Shown: in pieces, positions 43,342-53,902 of the stretch
Layout of the letters: the number at the start of each line of letters is the position of its first letter
Position numbering within the stretch: position 1 is the stretch's first letter
Origin: Excoecaria cochinchinensis
Lineage: Eukaryota > Streptophyta > Magnoliopsida > Malpighiales > Euphorbiaceae
Assembly (NCBI GenBank): GCA_947683425.1
Contig: CANTUQ010000003.1
Span: forward strand, 434,001 to 498,000
Direction of reading: 5' to 3'
DNA length: 64,000 nt
The notes under the pieces: generated by a model
Database searches by the model: none
What the model was told of the DNA's origin: nothing
What the model saw: only the letters and a program-made list of their open reading frames with translations
Program-made: the position numbers and the translations under genes

Positions 43342-46108
43342 TGTAACACCCCCTACCCATACGTAGGCGATTCCATCCGAATCGGAGTGAGATGTCGTAT
43401 GAGTCAGGGTGTCGCCACACGGATACAATCTAAAGCATACAATCATATATAACCATACATACATAAATTACAGCGGAAATAAAAACTTTTAAGAAATATC
43501 ATCATCATGCATTAATATAACAACATACATTACGATAATTGCCTGATCACAGCTGGTAAAAAAAATAATAACATCTCCAAAACAACCCTCCGGTCTTACA
43601 TATAAATACATATACAAACAGATACAGAAATATAGAATTAAAAATGCAAGAGCTAAAAATAAAAATATAATAAAACACTTGTAACTCTTATGTGGCCAAC
43701 CCTGCAGATGCGCAACTCGAGCGAAAACAAAAATCCTGCCACCTACACGGGAAAAGAACCCGTGCTAAGCGATAACGCTTAGTGGGGAGGAACTAAAACA
43801 ACAGGGCACTATGCAATATATGACTATACTCATGCACAATACATATAGATTGCATGCATAAACCAGGTTCACTAAAATGTCAGAATCAGAGGAGGCAAAA
43901 TGCGCAAACACTAAGATGTTTAAACAAGCAGAGATAATATAAAAATAATAATATCAAAACACTAACTGCAAACTGATACACAAGGTTAAAGAGGAACCAT
44001 AACACATTACAGAAATTCAACAGGTCATGCAAATATAGGTGCGTACACATTCAGCAATACTTACCGAGGCAATCCGCGAGATATGATGCACAGCATACCC
44101 AAGTCATCAGAGACATATCATAACATAATTACTAATTTTACAACATGCAACTATGGTACAAAATGCACATACATTAGCTGGAACTGATGTATAAGATTAA
44201 TTGCGCAGTACTCCCGCATCACGATACTAATACATATATTAGCATACAATAAAATGCAAACACATGCCAACATGCCGAAATCACTGCAATAACAGAAGCC
44301 CAAGAAATATATAATATGACACTACATTCATAGCATATGAGAGTTCATGATCACAATCATATTCACATACCTCTTGTCTTAACCGAACGAATTCACAATT
44401 ATAAGCATAACGTTAGCATTCTTATATTTTTAACAACAAAGCACCTGAACTGATAAAGCATCGTGCTAAGCGATAAACGATTAGCGGGGGAAACACAATA
44501 ACAAAGTGGATGGCCATTCACAATGGTTGCCTAGCACACCTACGATATGACATATGTGGATAATCATGTCAGATATACAATTATGCTTGCAGAATAGAGA
44601 CATACATTTAGAAGCTCATATCTATATTCATATACATATTAACTAATTTCTCAAATCATTATCATGCTCATTCGGATATCACATTCTAATAATCATATCG
44701 AAGCAAACCAAAGCAAACAGAACACCTGCCGACTCACAATAGTGCATAACGAGTATACAGACAGTACCTTACGAGTATGAATCAAATACAGAAAGTACCT
44801 TACAGCTATGAATCGAAAAACCATTTAATTTTTATTACATTTAAAAACCTTTTACTGAGGGGATCTTGAAAAAGATCCAAACACATTGAAAAGGATCGCG
44901 GGGATCCGAACGTATTAAAAAGGGTTCGCGAGGAACAAAACGGGGGCCCTAATTGGGGTCCAAATGTCCAAAGGTGCTATAGTTAAAAGGACTCTATTAG
45001 GCATGCCTAACTATCCACTAGACTAACTCTCGCAGGTCATGCATAGAGAAATTCACATATTGAGTTCATAACTTAAGGTAATAAGTAACCCATTCCGGAT
45101 TCAACTAGCATTCAATAATTTTCTAGAGCAAAAATACTAAACACATTTAAGCATAGCACATTATTCATCGCAAGACTCACAAATCTAAGGCTTACATAAT
45201 ACATCGAACTCATTTCATAATATTCACCAAATTGCTCATATATCATTCACTGGTTCATGGATGCATAGTTCATCATATCAATCATGCATAAAACCCATTT
45301 ACACAATTTAAATCTCAGCAATATTTATATCCAAAACACAACATTTAATTTATCATGGATAACATGTTATTTGTCACGAAAAAATCATGATATTACACAT
45401 ATAAGCAAGATAATATAGCATACAACAGTAAAAAACTATGAAAATACATTTAAACCATTTTAGAAAAACAGAGCACGTGAGAGAAATAAGGCATACTGGA
45501 GTCACTGCTGCAATCATGACAAAGTCGTGCTCGGGACAGAATGGCCAGGGACGTGTCGTGAGCATTGTTCACGACTCTCACAAGTTCTCAGCCTTCAGAC
45601 GCGAGAGCTAGAAATTTCATTCTATCATGCTCGCGATAGCATCAGGATTTCCATATCTCAACAAAAAGGCAGGAAGCCTAGAAAATTCAAATCAAAACCA
45701 TTTTCACCCAAATCAGACCTAAACTCCAACTGACCTCAAAACAGGCCTTCCAGACACCATAACCAACATAAACAACATATTTCCATAATTAATTCCAAAT
45801 AAATCATCAGTTCACAAATCAATATCTCGATAATTAGAAAACTAAAAAATTTGAAGCCAAAAATTAATTGACTTCACATTATTCCAGAATTTCATGCATA
45901 TCTCAAACATATGAACATCAACTTAAGAAAGTTCCCAAATTCATGCATAACACATTACGAATCCAAACAAACATTCAATAATATAGCACAGCAAAATTTA
46001 CCGTTAAATAATGTGAGGAAACTTAAATGACACTAAATAATATTTAAAAACATAAAATAGTAAAAACGGGACGAAAACGAAAAGAATCGAAAACATTAAA
46101 ATTTGGGG

Positions 46109-46336
46109 GATAGTAGCGCTTTACACAACAGTATGACCAATCCATACCGCCGTGTAAGGCACTTTACATGGGGGTATGGCCTAGTCCATACCGCCGTGTA
46201 ACATGCCCAACACGCTGGGCAGTAACGTTTCACACGGCGGTATGACCAATCCATACCGCCATGTAAGATGCCCAGAAAAGGCCCTAAAGAACACTCACGA
46301 TTCACACGGTGGTAAGGCCCTCCATACCGCTATGTG
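46109..46336. repeat. Hairpin array (TTACACGGCGGTATG type)
   Basis: Four copies of arms TTACACGGCGGTATG and CATACCGCCGTGTAA around ACCAATC or GCCTAGTC loops, with zero to a few mismatches per copy. A single copy remains at 43246 in the left LTR. Confidence 0.85.
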
Positions 46337-46927
46337 ACTTGCCCAAATTCCAGATTTGTACAGAAAATCAACCTAAGCTTTACCCCAAAACACACGTACT
46401 TCTAAATCACACAAACAAGCCATTAAAAATCCAACTCAAAAATCACTTTTCCAACTTAAAACTCACATACAACATGCAATAAACATGGTACATCATTCAA
46501 TCAACTAGCCATTGAACATCCATAATCCAATAACTATCACATATGCAAAATTCACAATCTTAAATTCACAATATAAATTCTTAACTCCACTAACTCAAAC
46601 CTCATGTCACACATACCATTTTAAACTCCAAGCATCATACAATCTCCAGCAATTCATAAAACACAAGATCATCAAAACACAACATTTCCCCAAATTAATT
46701 GGTGCATATACACATACCAAGTTACTCAAAATTTCAGACATCAACACACACACACTGACTTGATCCGAAAAGAGAAAGAAGGCAGAAGCAAACTCCCAAA
46801 CTTCCAAACCAAACCAAACCAGACATAACAAAAATAAAGCTCCCAAACCTCTTTGAAGAACAACCGAGCTATTCTCTTCAAGCTTGAACCTTCCCTTTTC
46901 CTTTATCTTTCTTCTTGACACCAATCA

Positions 46928-47038
46928 CTTGCACAAACAAAACCCAGAAATTACTCATCCAAAACCTTAGCTTAATAACAAGCAAAAATAGAAGAAGGTG
47001 AAGCCCAAAATGCAGGAAACCCTAACCCCAAATACTTA
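46928..47038 (-). other. Putative leader mini-intron in LTR
   Basis: Donor GAAGAG|GTAAGT at 47038, acceptor TTTGTTTGTGCAAG at 46928 (111 nt), then purine-rich AAGAAGAAAGATAAAGGA. Confidence 0.5.
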
Positions 47039-47501
47039 CCTCTTCAAGCTACCCATAACTCCACCTAAATGGCTCCAGCTTACACACACAACCAGGGGAT
47101 GAAGAGCAAGAAATGGGAAAAGAAAGAAAGAAGAGAAAAGAGAGGAGAAGAGAGAGCAGGAACGGGAAACCAGTTTCTGCCCTTCTCTCTCTCTTCTTTT
47201 TCCTTTTCTTCTTTTTCCCCATTAAAAGCACACACCAACAAAGTCCACATGGCAAAGTCCTATTGGTCCCAAATCAAAATATCTTGTCTTATATCTCACT
47301 TGGTCCTTGGCAAACTCCAATTAACCCTTGCCAATTACACTTCACTCACTAAAGAACATTATTTCCTTATCAACTTAAATTATCTTTTCAATCAGGTCCC
47401 CAATACTCAAATTTCCACATGCACAAATTATCGAATTGTCCTTAAAATCCCTACTTAGCTTGCCAATTCCGACTAGGCCCATTTTTGGTTGTTACATTGC
47501 T

Positions 47502-47866
47502 AGATCTAGTGTAAAAACAGAATATAGAGCCATGGCTCTCGGTATATGTGAGCTTTTATGGCTGCAGAAGTTATTAGAAGAGCTAAAGTTGGCTGAAAAA
47601 GATAAACTCTCTCTGTATTGTGATAACCAAGCAGCAATCAGTATTGTGCATAATCCTATTCAGTATGACTGGATGAAACACATTGAAATTGATCGACACT
47701 TCATCAAAGAAAAGCTAATTGATGGTGTCTTGAGTTTATTCGATATGATGTCGGAAGGACAACTAGCTGATGTTTTCACAAAAGGACTCAACAGTCGAGC
47801 CTTTCATACATTAGTTTACAAGTTGGGTATGGGAAATATTTTGCACCAACTTGAAGGGGAGTGTTG
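47502..47866 (+). pseudogene. Ty1/copia RNase H, second part
   Basis: Resumes with ARSSVKTEYRAMALGICELLWLQKLLEELKL, LYCDNQAAISIVHNPIQYDWMKHIEIDRHFIKEKL, LADVFTKGLNSRAFHTLVYKLGM, ending LEGEC and TGA at 47864-47866. It joins SKKLSVNA at 29718 once the insertion and one target copy are ignored. This part itself has no stop. The end of pol overlaps the polypurine tract and the first bases of the LTR. Confidence 0.9.
47853..47861 (+). other. Polypurine tract of the copia element
   Basis: GAAGGGGAG directly before the LTR start TGTTGATAATT. Confidence 0.85.
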
Positions 47867-48058
47867 ATAATTATTGTTATATTCCGAGTTAAATTAGGAT
47901 TCTTTTATTCCTACTTGGAGTTTATTTCCTAGTTAGTTTTATTTTCCTTATTGTAGTAGGACTAAAACTCTTTTATTCTCTCTATAAATAGCTTGTATAT
48001 TGATTGTTTATACACAAGTGAGATAATAAGAAAAATCTCCTTTTCACAAAATTCTACA
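47862..48058 (+). repeat. Copia 3' LTR (197 bp)
   Basis: TGTTGATAATT ... ATTCTACA, with a TATA box CTATAAATAG at 47981-47990 and the ACACAAGTGAGATAATAAGA tail typical of short copia LTRs. The 5' LTR is not in the window, so the target duplication cannot be checked. Confidence 0.85.
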
Positions 48059-49213
48059 ATAGACATTATAACTTTGGTTATTTATAAAAGGCATTCTTAA
48101 TTAAATTGTGCTATGTTCATTGCATATGTTTAATTAAATATTAAACTTTATAATAAAGTTATAGGTATATAAACATAGTGTAAAGGAAATCATGAAAGTG
48201 TTTATGATGTGAGATTCCTATTGCATGCGATTAAGTTATTACCTAAAATATCCCTGGTCATAGTATTAACAAGATGAGACATTAGTAATACGGATAAACT
48301 AACAAATGTTGTACTTCTTGACTATACAAGTTACAAGTATTGTGATACTTAAAGTAAACATGTGGATGGTTATTTTGAGAAATAAGTACATTAGAGATCT
48401 GACAAGAGAAACTTAACATGAATACTCATTCTATGTCAAGTCAAGAATACATGCATATTAGTGGGCAAAGTATCCTTAGACTTGATGTTATTATAATAAT
48501 CAAGTGGGAATTATTATACTTTGACTCCTATGCTTTTACAACTTTCCAGGGCTATACATAGCTCGGTCATTGGGTATAACTTGAACTAATTATAGGTAGC
48601 TGAATGACAAATATATGATTCACCACCCCAGAATTGAGTGGGGAACTTATCTCATTATTGTTATGCATCTTTGTTTAGGAATCTTTGGCCAAAGTGAAAA
48701 TGCTAGGTGATAGTGATCACAAGGGCATTTTGGGAATAAAGATACAAATCATGAGAATGAATATATTTAAGGTAAAGGAGTTTGACATTTATCCATACTC
48801 TGTACTTAAATGAGATATAAGAATGGTGAAAGGAATAATTGCACAATAACTATATATTGAAGTGTTAAAGTCAAACCACTTGACTTTTCTATCACTTTGG
48901 TAATCATGATATTTGGCTAAAAGTCTCTCATGATTTGTATATAAATATATGATAAATATTAATTCGAAATTAGTATAATAATTTCAAGAGTTTAAATTAT
49001 GCAATCCCAGTTCAATTAAGATTTGCAATTATACTTTATACTGTCAAGTAGCACAAAAAACCCAATCAGTCACACACTATAAGGGTAAAGGTAAAAAGAT
49101 AAAATAGAAATTGAAATAATTTGAGATATCATAATATCACATTGGAATAAGAGGAAGAGTTTATTTGGGCCAAATAATAGAATTTTGGCAGAGGGAGTTA
49201 TTGAGTTTTGGTT
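48059..49213. other. Unassigned AT-rich DNA
   Basis: No open frame of note and no LTR terminus I can support. It could be an old LTR of another copia family or flanking host DNA. Confidence 0.5.
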
Positions 49214-50679
49214 TGTAAGGCATTAACTTATACCCTAGTCATCTTGCATGCCATTAGGGTTATGAGAGTGGCCTAAGTGAGTAATTAGTTAAGTGTATGT
49301 GTTTGGTGATATAAGTGGTATTAAGTGGAAAGCTATAATTAAAATATGTCATTAAACTTTATGGCCTAATTTACACTAAATGGATTATTTCATATGCTAC
49401 TATGTGAATTAAGTTAATTAAGAGATTAAAGGACTAAAGAAGGAATTAAGGAGATGGCCAATCATTGATTAACAAATGAGTTGATGGGATTTAAAGAATG
49501 GAGAATTTGATAAGCATGGCTTTATTAGCCATGTGGGGCAGTGGATTTGGTAAATAAATCGATTCCCCTTCCTTCCCTCTTCTTCTTCTTTAAGCTCCCA
49601 AGTCCTCTATTGATTTGATGGTCCAAGTGTTGTTCAAGGAAGCAAATTGAATCTTAGCTTGTGAGGTAAGTGTTAGTTTCTTCTCCTTCTATCCATGGAT
49701 TTTGGTGATTAGGAGCAAAAAGCTTAATGTGTAAATGATGGATTTTGATTGATTTGTAGTTGATAAACAAAGTGGAGCTAAAAGAAAGGAGAGAGTGGGA
49801 GAAGAAGGAGCTAATTGAGCTTGAAGCAAGACAAAAAGAAGGTTTGGGAATTTATTGTGGTTTATGTGTATTTTTGCTTGATTACTTTACTTGAGGCATT
49901 TTTTATGATGTTGAGTTGAATTGAATTGGGTATGTGTGGTTAATTATGAGAATTAAGTTAATTTGGATAAGATGATGTTTGAAAAGGAAATTTTTCCTAA
50001 AGGTCATGTTTGAAAAGGAAAATTTGCCTAAGGGTTAGAATGACTTTTTGTGGCTGTTTTAGCCATAAGTTGAGTTTTATAACTTCTAATGACCTCATTC
50101 TAGTTGGATTAGAACCAAAACATTTGTTTCTAAAAATGTCCTAGAAATAGCTATAATTTATTTTTGATTCTAAGGCCTTCAAAATTGCATAAAATTGTAG
50201 CCTTTTTCTAGAACAGGGTCTTTGGAACAGTTTGGGTTTCTTAGGCCATATCTATTTGGTCCAAGGTCAAAATGATTTGAAACTTATGCCACTAGAAATC
50301 TAACACCTAGGGGATTAATTGTTATGAGGGCCACTTTGGCTAAAAATGAGCTTTACCTGATTTTTTTGCTGTGAAAGTGAACCTTTCATTCTATTTTGAA
50401 AAGATGAATTTTGGGTTTTAAAGTGAGGGAATTAGTTCAGTTGCTCTTAATATTTTCGCGCCAGGGATAGTGTGTCGGTCATGATCGATGGCCATCCCTC
50501 TAGCATGTTTTATCAAGGTGGATGGAGATGAGGTAGTGTGGCCGTCCCTTAGGTGTGGCCTTACAAGGGACGAGCATGCATTGATCGACGATAGTCCCTC
50601 AGGAACAAGTTACTAGGGACCGGCTATAGTGAAGCGATGGCCGTCTCTTGGGTGTGGTTCACTAGGGATGGGCAGGTGT
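49214..50679 (+). repeat. Plus-strand gypsy LTR relic
   Basis: Starts TGTAAGGCATTAACTTATACCC, like 7232. It has a putative mini-intron 49666-49759 (GAG|GTAAGTG to TTTGTAG), GAAGGTTTGGGA at 49839, and a hairpin array at 50449-50676. It is interrupted at 50680 by another LTR; no 3' end was found. Confidence 0.7.
50449..50676. repeat. GC-rich hairpin array (GGCCGTCCCT...AGGGACGG type)
   Basis: Four imperfect units pairing GGCCGTCCCTTAGG-like text with TAGGGACGGGC-like text, each about 45-55 bp, in an AT-rich LTR. Arms are degraded but alternate regularly. Confidence 0.65.
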
Positions 50680-50820
50680 TGTAATGGCCCGAATACTGGG
50701 TCAGTAGTCATCAATGAAATATGTAGAGTATGTAGTGTGAATTTCAGGTGGAAATATCAGTAATTGGGTCCAAAAAGAAAGTAGAGAAGCAAGGTTAAAT
50801 GTGCTCAGACCAAGGAAGCC
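50680..50820 (+). repeat. LTR 5' fragment, same family as 3421-6062
   Basis: TGTAATGGCCCGAATACTGG; it aligns with 3421 onward through the AATTTCAG and AGGGAAGCC-like segments. It is cut by the element D LTR at 50821. Confidence 0.7.
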
Positions 50821-52120
50821 TGTAACGACCTAGATACACCCTAGTAGGATTTGTGATGATTTGGAATGTATATGGGTGTGTATTTGTAAGAAATAACACT
50901 TTTGAATGATTGTTTGGGTGAGAGGAAGAATTGGAAAGAAGATTGGTCAAGTTTTATTTTTTAGAATTTCTTGTTTAGCTTATGTCTCGAGCGCGAAAGA
51001 ACGCGCCAGTTAAATTTAATTTTAAGCGGGATTTAAGTAGATTTTGAGTTGGGTTTAGACATGTGGTAGTCATACAAGGAGTTTGGAAGGGTTTGGGACA
51101 CATGTCTTGAGATAGACATGTGGCTTTGAGAGGATGTGCCAAGTGGACTTTTGCATGCAATATAAGTGATTTGAGTGGGAAATCTGTCCTCATTCTTGTT
51201 TGGCATGCAAATAGTGATATCCCTCTCTTTCTCAGTTTCACTTCCTCTTCCTTCTTTGATTTTGTTTTCCTTTGGCTAATTTCTGCATTGGATGGTTTGA
51301 AGAGGTTATTAAGGGATTAAGAAGGTAAGTGTGACTTAGCTTTGTATTGGGCCTTCTTCTACTCAATTTCTGTTTTGGTTAGAGTTGGTTGTGCAATGGA
51401 CTAAGAGGTGTTGTATTGGTGTTCTTTGCTATGTTTCAAGTTCCGGATAGAAGGATTAAGAAGGGCAAGGACAAGATTTGAGATTGGGAGTTTCGGTTGC
51501 ACTTTTAGAGGTAGGGATCGTTTGACCTTTGATTTTTGCATGTGTAGTTAATTGTGATGTAGTGTCAACTGATGCATGTTTAATGTGTTAATTGATATTT
51601 GATATAATTGAAAAGTAAAATGGATGTGTGTTGAAGTGTTAGTTGAATTGCCATGAGTATAATCTAGTGACAATGTCACACCCCACAAGTGGCTTATTTG
51701 GAAATTAGAATTTTAATTGGACAATTAAAGGTAATTGGGTAATTTATACAAGGAAAGAGGATTTAATTGCTAGATGGGATTTAATTAGAATGCAGATTTT
51801 ATTCAGGTGAGTAAAAAGAAATTAATAGGGACCTATTAGAGTTATGAGGATCAAATTGTAAAAGAGAGGAATTAGTGGGATTGTGACTCTTGTGCATGTG
51901 TGCCAGGTGGAGAACAGTGTGTGTGCACGTGGTGAGGGAAAAGAAAAGGCTGTGAAAATTAGTTAGTTTGAACAAAGAATGAAAGTTCTCTCTTCTTGGT
52001 TTTTCCCTCTCACGTAAACCTCACTGTGTTCTTTTTCTCCATCTGCTGTGCTTTTCCATTTGCATGTGTGATTTTCCTGTGGTGAAGCTTGAGTTTGGGT
52101 CTGTTAAGAAGCTTCAGAAG

Positions 52121-52233
52121 GTAAGTGGCAAGAGTTCTATAGGATTTTTATGATTGAATTTTCTTTCCTCTCGTCTTTGGGTTTGTAGAGAATCTGTTAT
52201 GGGTTTTTGATTGTGATTTTACTTATTTGCAAG
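52121..52233 (+). other. Putative leader mini-intron in LTR
   Basis: Donor CAGAAG|GTAAGTGG at 52121, acceptor ACTTATTTGCAAG ending 52233 (113 nt), then purine-rich AAAGAAAGGAGAAGGG. Confidence 0.5.
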
Positions 52234-52762
52234 CTCCTGAGGATAAAAGAAAGGAGAAGGGAAAAGATAAGGTGGTTGATTGAAGAAGGAATACAGTGGT
52301 CGTTGTTTTGAGCTTCATACAGGTTTGGGAGTGTTTCTGTTCATCCTCATTTTGGATCCTGTTTTGATGTTTGATGTTGTTGTTAAATGATGTTTTTGAT
52401 ATATAGAGTAATGCATGAGTAAAGTAGAGTTGTGTATTTGATTTGTAGCAGTAAGTTACGATGATATGTATGTGAAAATTGAGATATCTGCATGAACGTA
52501 AGAGAGGAAACTTCTGGGTTTAAGTCTCTGTAAATGCAATTCTGATTGTTTATCAATGTGAATGATTTGAGTGATTGTTGCTGTAAATATGCTCTGGAGG
52601 ACTGAAGGTACGTGGTTGCATGATTATTGCATGAAAACTGGTTTTAGGCAAGAAAGGAAATTGGATTTTTAGTTGCACTCTGTTTTTCATAGTTTTTCTG
52701 GATTTTTTTTACGATTTCTGGAAAATTGGAAATTTGGAGAAGATGAAGGAATGTGAGAAGAA

Positions 52763-53043
52763 GGTCACGAGACGTGACTGGTGGTCACGCCGTGACCCCC
52801 TTCTCGGTTGAAGGTCACGAGGCGCGAAGCAGCTTCACGCCGTGACTCCTTCTTTGCTGAAGGTCACGTGGCGTGAAGCGGCATCACGCCGTGACTTCCG
52901 CCCTTTTTCCTGCGCGACTTCTCCCTCTCCTCTCACAGGCGTCACACGACGTGACTGGTGGTCACGCCGTGACTGCCTGCTGTTCTTCCCTGGCGCTCGC
53001 ATGAAGCTGGAGTCACGGCGTGACTGGAGGTCACGACGTGACC
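52763..53043. repeat. CpG palindrome array (GTCACGAGACGTGAC type)
   Basis: Five units starting at about 52765, 52815, 52864, 52942 and 53013. Each has GTCAC...GTGAC text followed by GGTCACGCCGTGAC or a similar second palindrome. Confidence 0.85.
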
Positions 53044-53422
53044 AGCCTTCCTTCAGTTGCCTGTTTTCTAAAAGCATGATTTTTAACTCCTGATTTCAAG
53101 GGTTTTACATTACATGACGATTAATTAGTTTTAAAATTTGATTGTATTTTAATAATTGCATAATATTGGGTTTTGTATACATGATTAATAATTAATATAC
53201 ATGATTTACATGTTTATAGTTTATTTAATAGGGACTTTTTCAATATGAGCTATTTGTTCTTATTACCTCCTGTAGTTAATAGTTATATGTTTAAATGTTT
53301 CTGAATTTGATTATTATACAAGTATACATGATTTATAAGCTAGTATTTAATGAAATTCTCATGATTTGATATATGAATTATTGAGTTGTGTCATTTAAGC
53401 CTGTATAAGTCATAGTAGTGGA

Positions 53423-53621
53423 TAAGTAAGCGCTTACTTAGGTCAGAGTGTGTGTACAGCTGCTATATGATAAAAATGTTATATGCGGGTCCGTCTGGAT
53501 CCTTGTTTCGACCATGTTTGGTCTATATGGAAATAAAGCGAGACCTCGGTCTCTATATGAAAATTACATGTTTGAGACTCATGTCTCTATATGCTTGGGA
53601 TACTGTGTTCTATCAGTATCC
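53423..53621 (+). other. Stem-loop ladder in solo LTR
   Basis: Perfect 18-bp palindrome TAAGTAAGCGCTTACTTA (53423-53440), then GACC/GGTC (53510-53523), GAGACC/GGTCTC (53540-53553), GAGAC/GTCTC (53574-53587) and GGATACT/AGTATCC (53598-53621). The element D LTR has the same order of pairs with different loops. Confidence 0.85.
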
Positions 53622-53865
53622 AAATGACCGTATCCACTTCTTAGGTTTATACCAGACTAATCAGGCTACATGTTTATATGTGATGTATATGTTGAGATGT
53701 TTATTGACATGATTAAAGGTATATGTTGCACATGAATTCTTGAATATTCTATATCGGTGTAATGTAGAAAAGTATGTTTGTATTTGTTAATTACTTGTAT
53801 TGTAAATATTTTAAATGTGATGAGATACTATATTGTATATTGTTATTTTGTTTTGTTCCTCCCCA

Positions 53866-53902
53866 CTAAGCGTTATCGCTTAGCACGGGCTCTTTTCCCG
53901 TG
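53866..53902 (+). other. Conserved double stem-loop in LTR
   Basis: CTAAGCG/CGCTTAG (53866-53883) directly followed by CACGGG/CCCGTG (53884-53902), about 400 bp before the LTR end. Confidence 0.85.

Larger units (their letters stand above)
29719..47496 (-). mobile_element. Gypsy insertion (17.8 kb with nested content) splitting the copia element
   Basis: Flanked by ATGCT (29714-29718) and TTGCT (47497-47501), a 5-bp target duplication with one change. It consists of a truncated LTR (29719-31179 plus 41907-43313), a trace of the PBS region (43314-43341) and a complete LTR (43342-47496). The whole coding interior has been deleted. The 10.7 kb insertion at 31180-41901 sits inside its left LTR. 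Confidence 0.85.
43342..47496 (-). repeat. Right LTR of the 17.8 kb insertion (4.16 kb, complete)
   Basis: Ends TGTAACACCCCCTACCC (43342) and GGTTGTTACA (47496). Two stem-loop modules (about 43745-43787 and 44462-44490), a ladder at 44860-45015, CpG palindromes at 45516-45640, a hairpin array 46109-46336, AGAGGTTTGGGAGC near 46848, and a putative mini-intron 47038-46928. No coding capacity. Confidence 0.9.

Noticed and set aside
46607..47458. Overlapping frames in the U3 end of the 4.2 kb LTR
   Set aside because: No similarity to proteins, both strands open, and the sequence is LTR U3 and leader with a purine/pyrimidine tract.
48059..49213. A host gene or an intact copia LTR
   Set aside because: No open frame, no LTR termini and no polypurine or primer site that I could support.
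52835..53093. Ser/Arg-rich frames on both strands (SRRD repeats)
   Set aside because: Translation of the GTCACGACGTGAC palindromes; symmetrical on both strands and inside a solo LTR.
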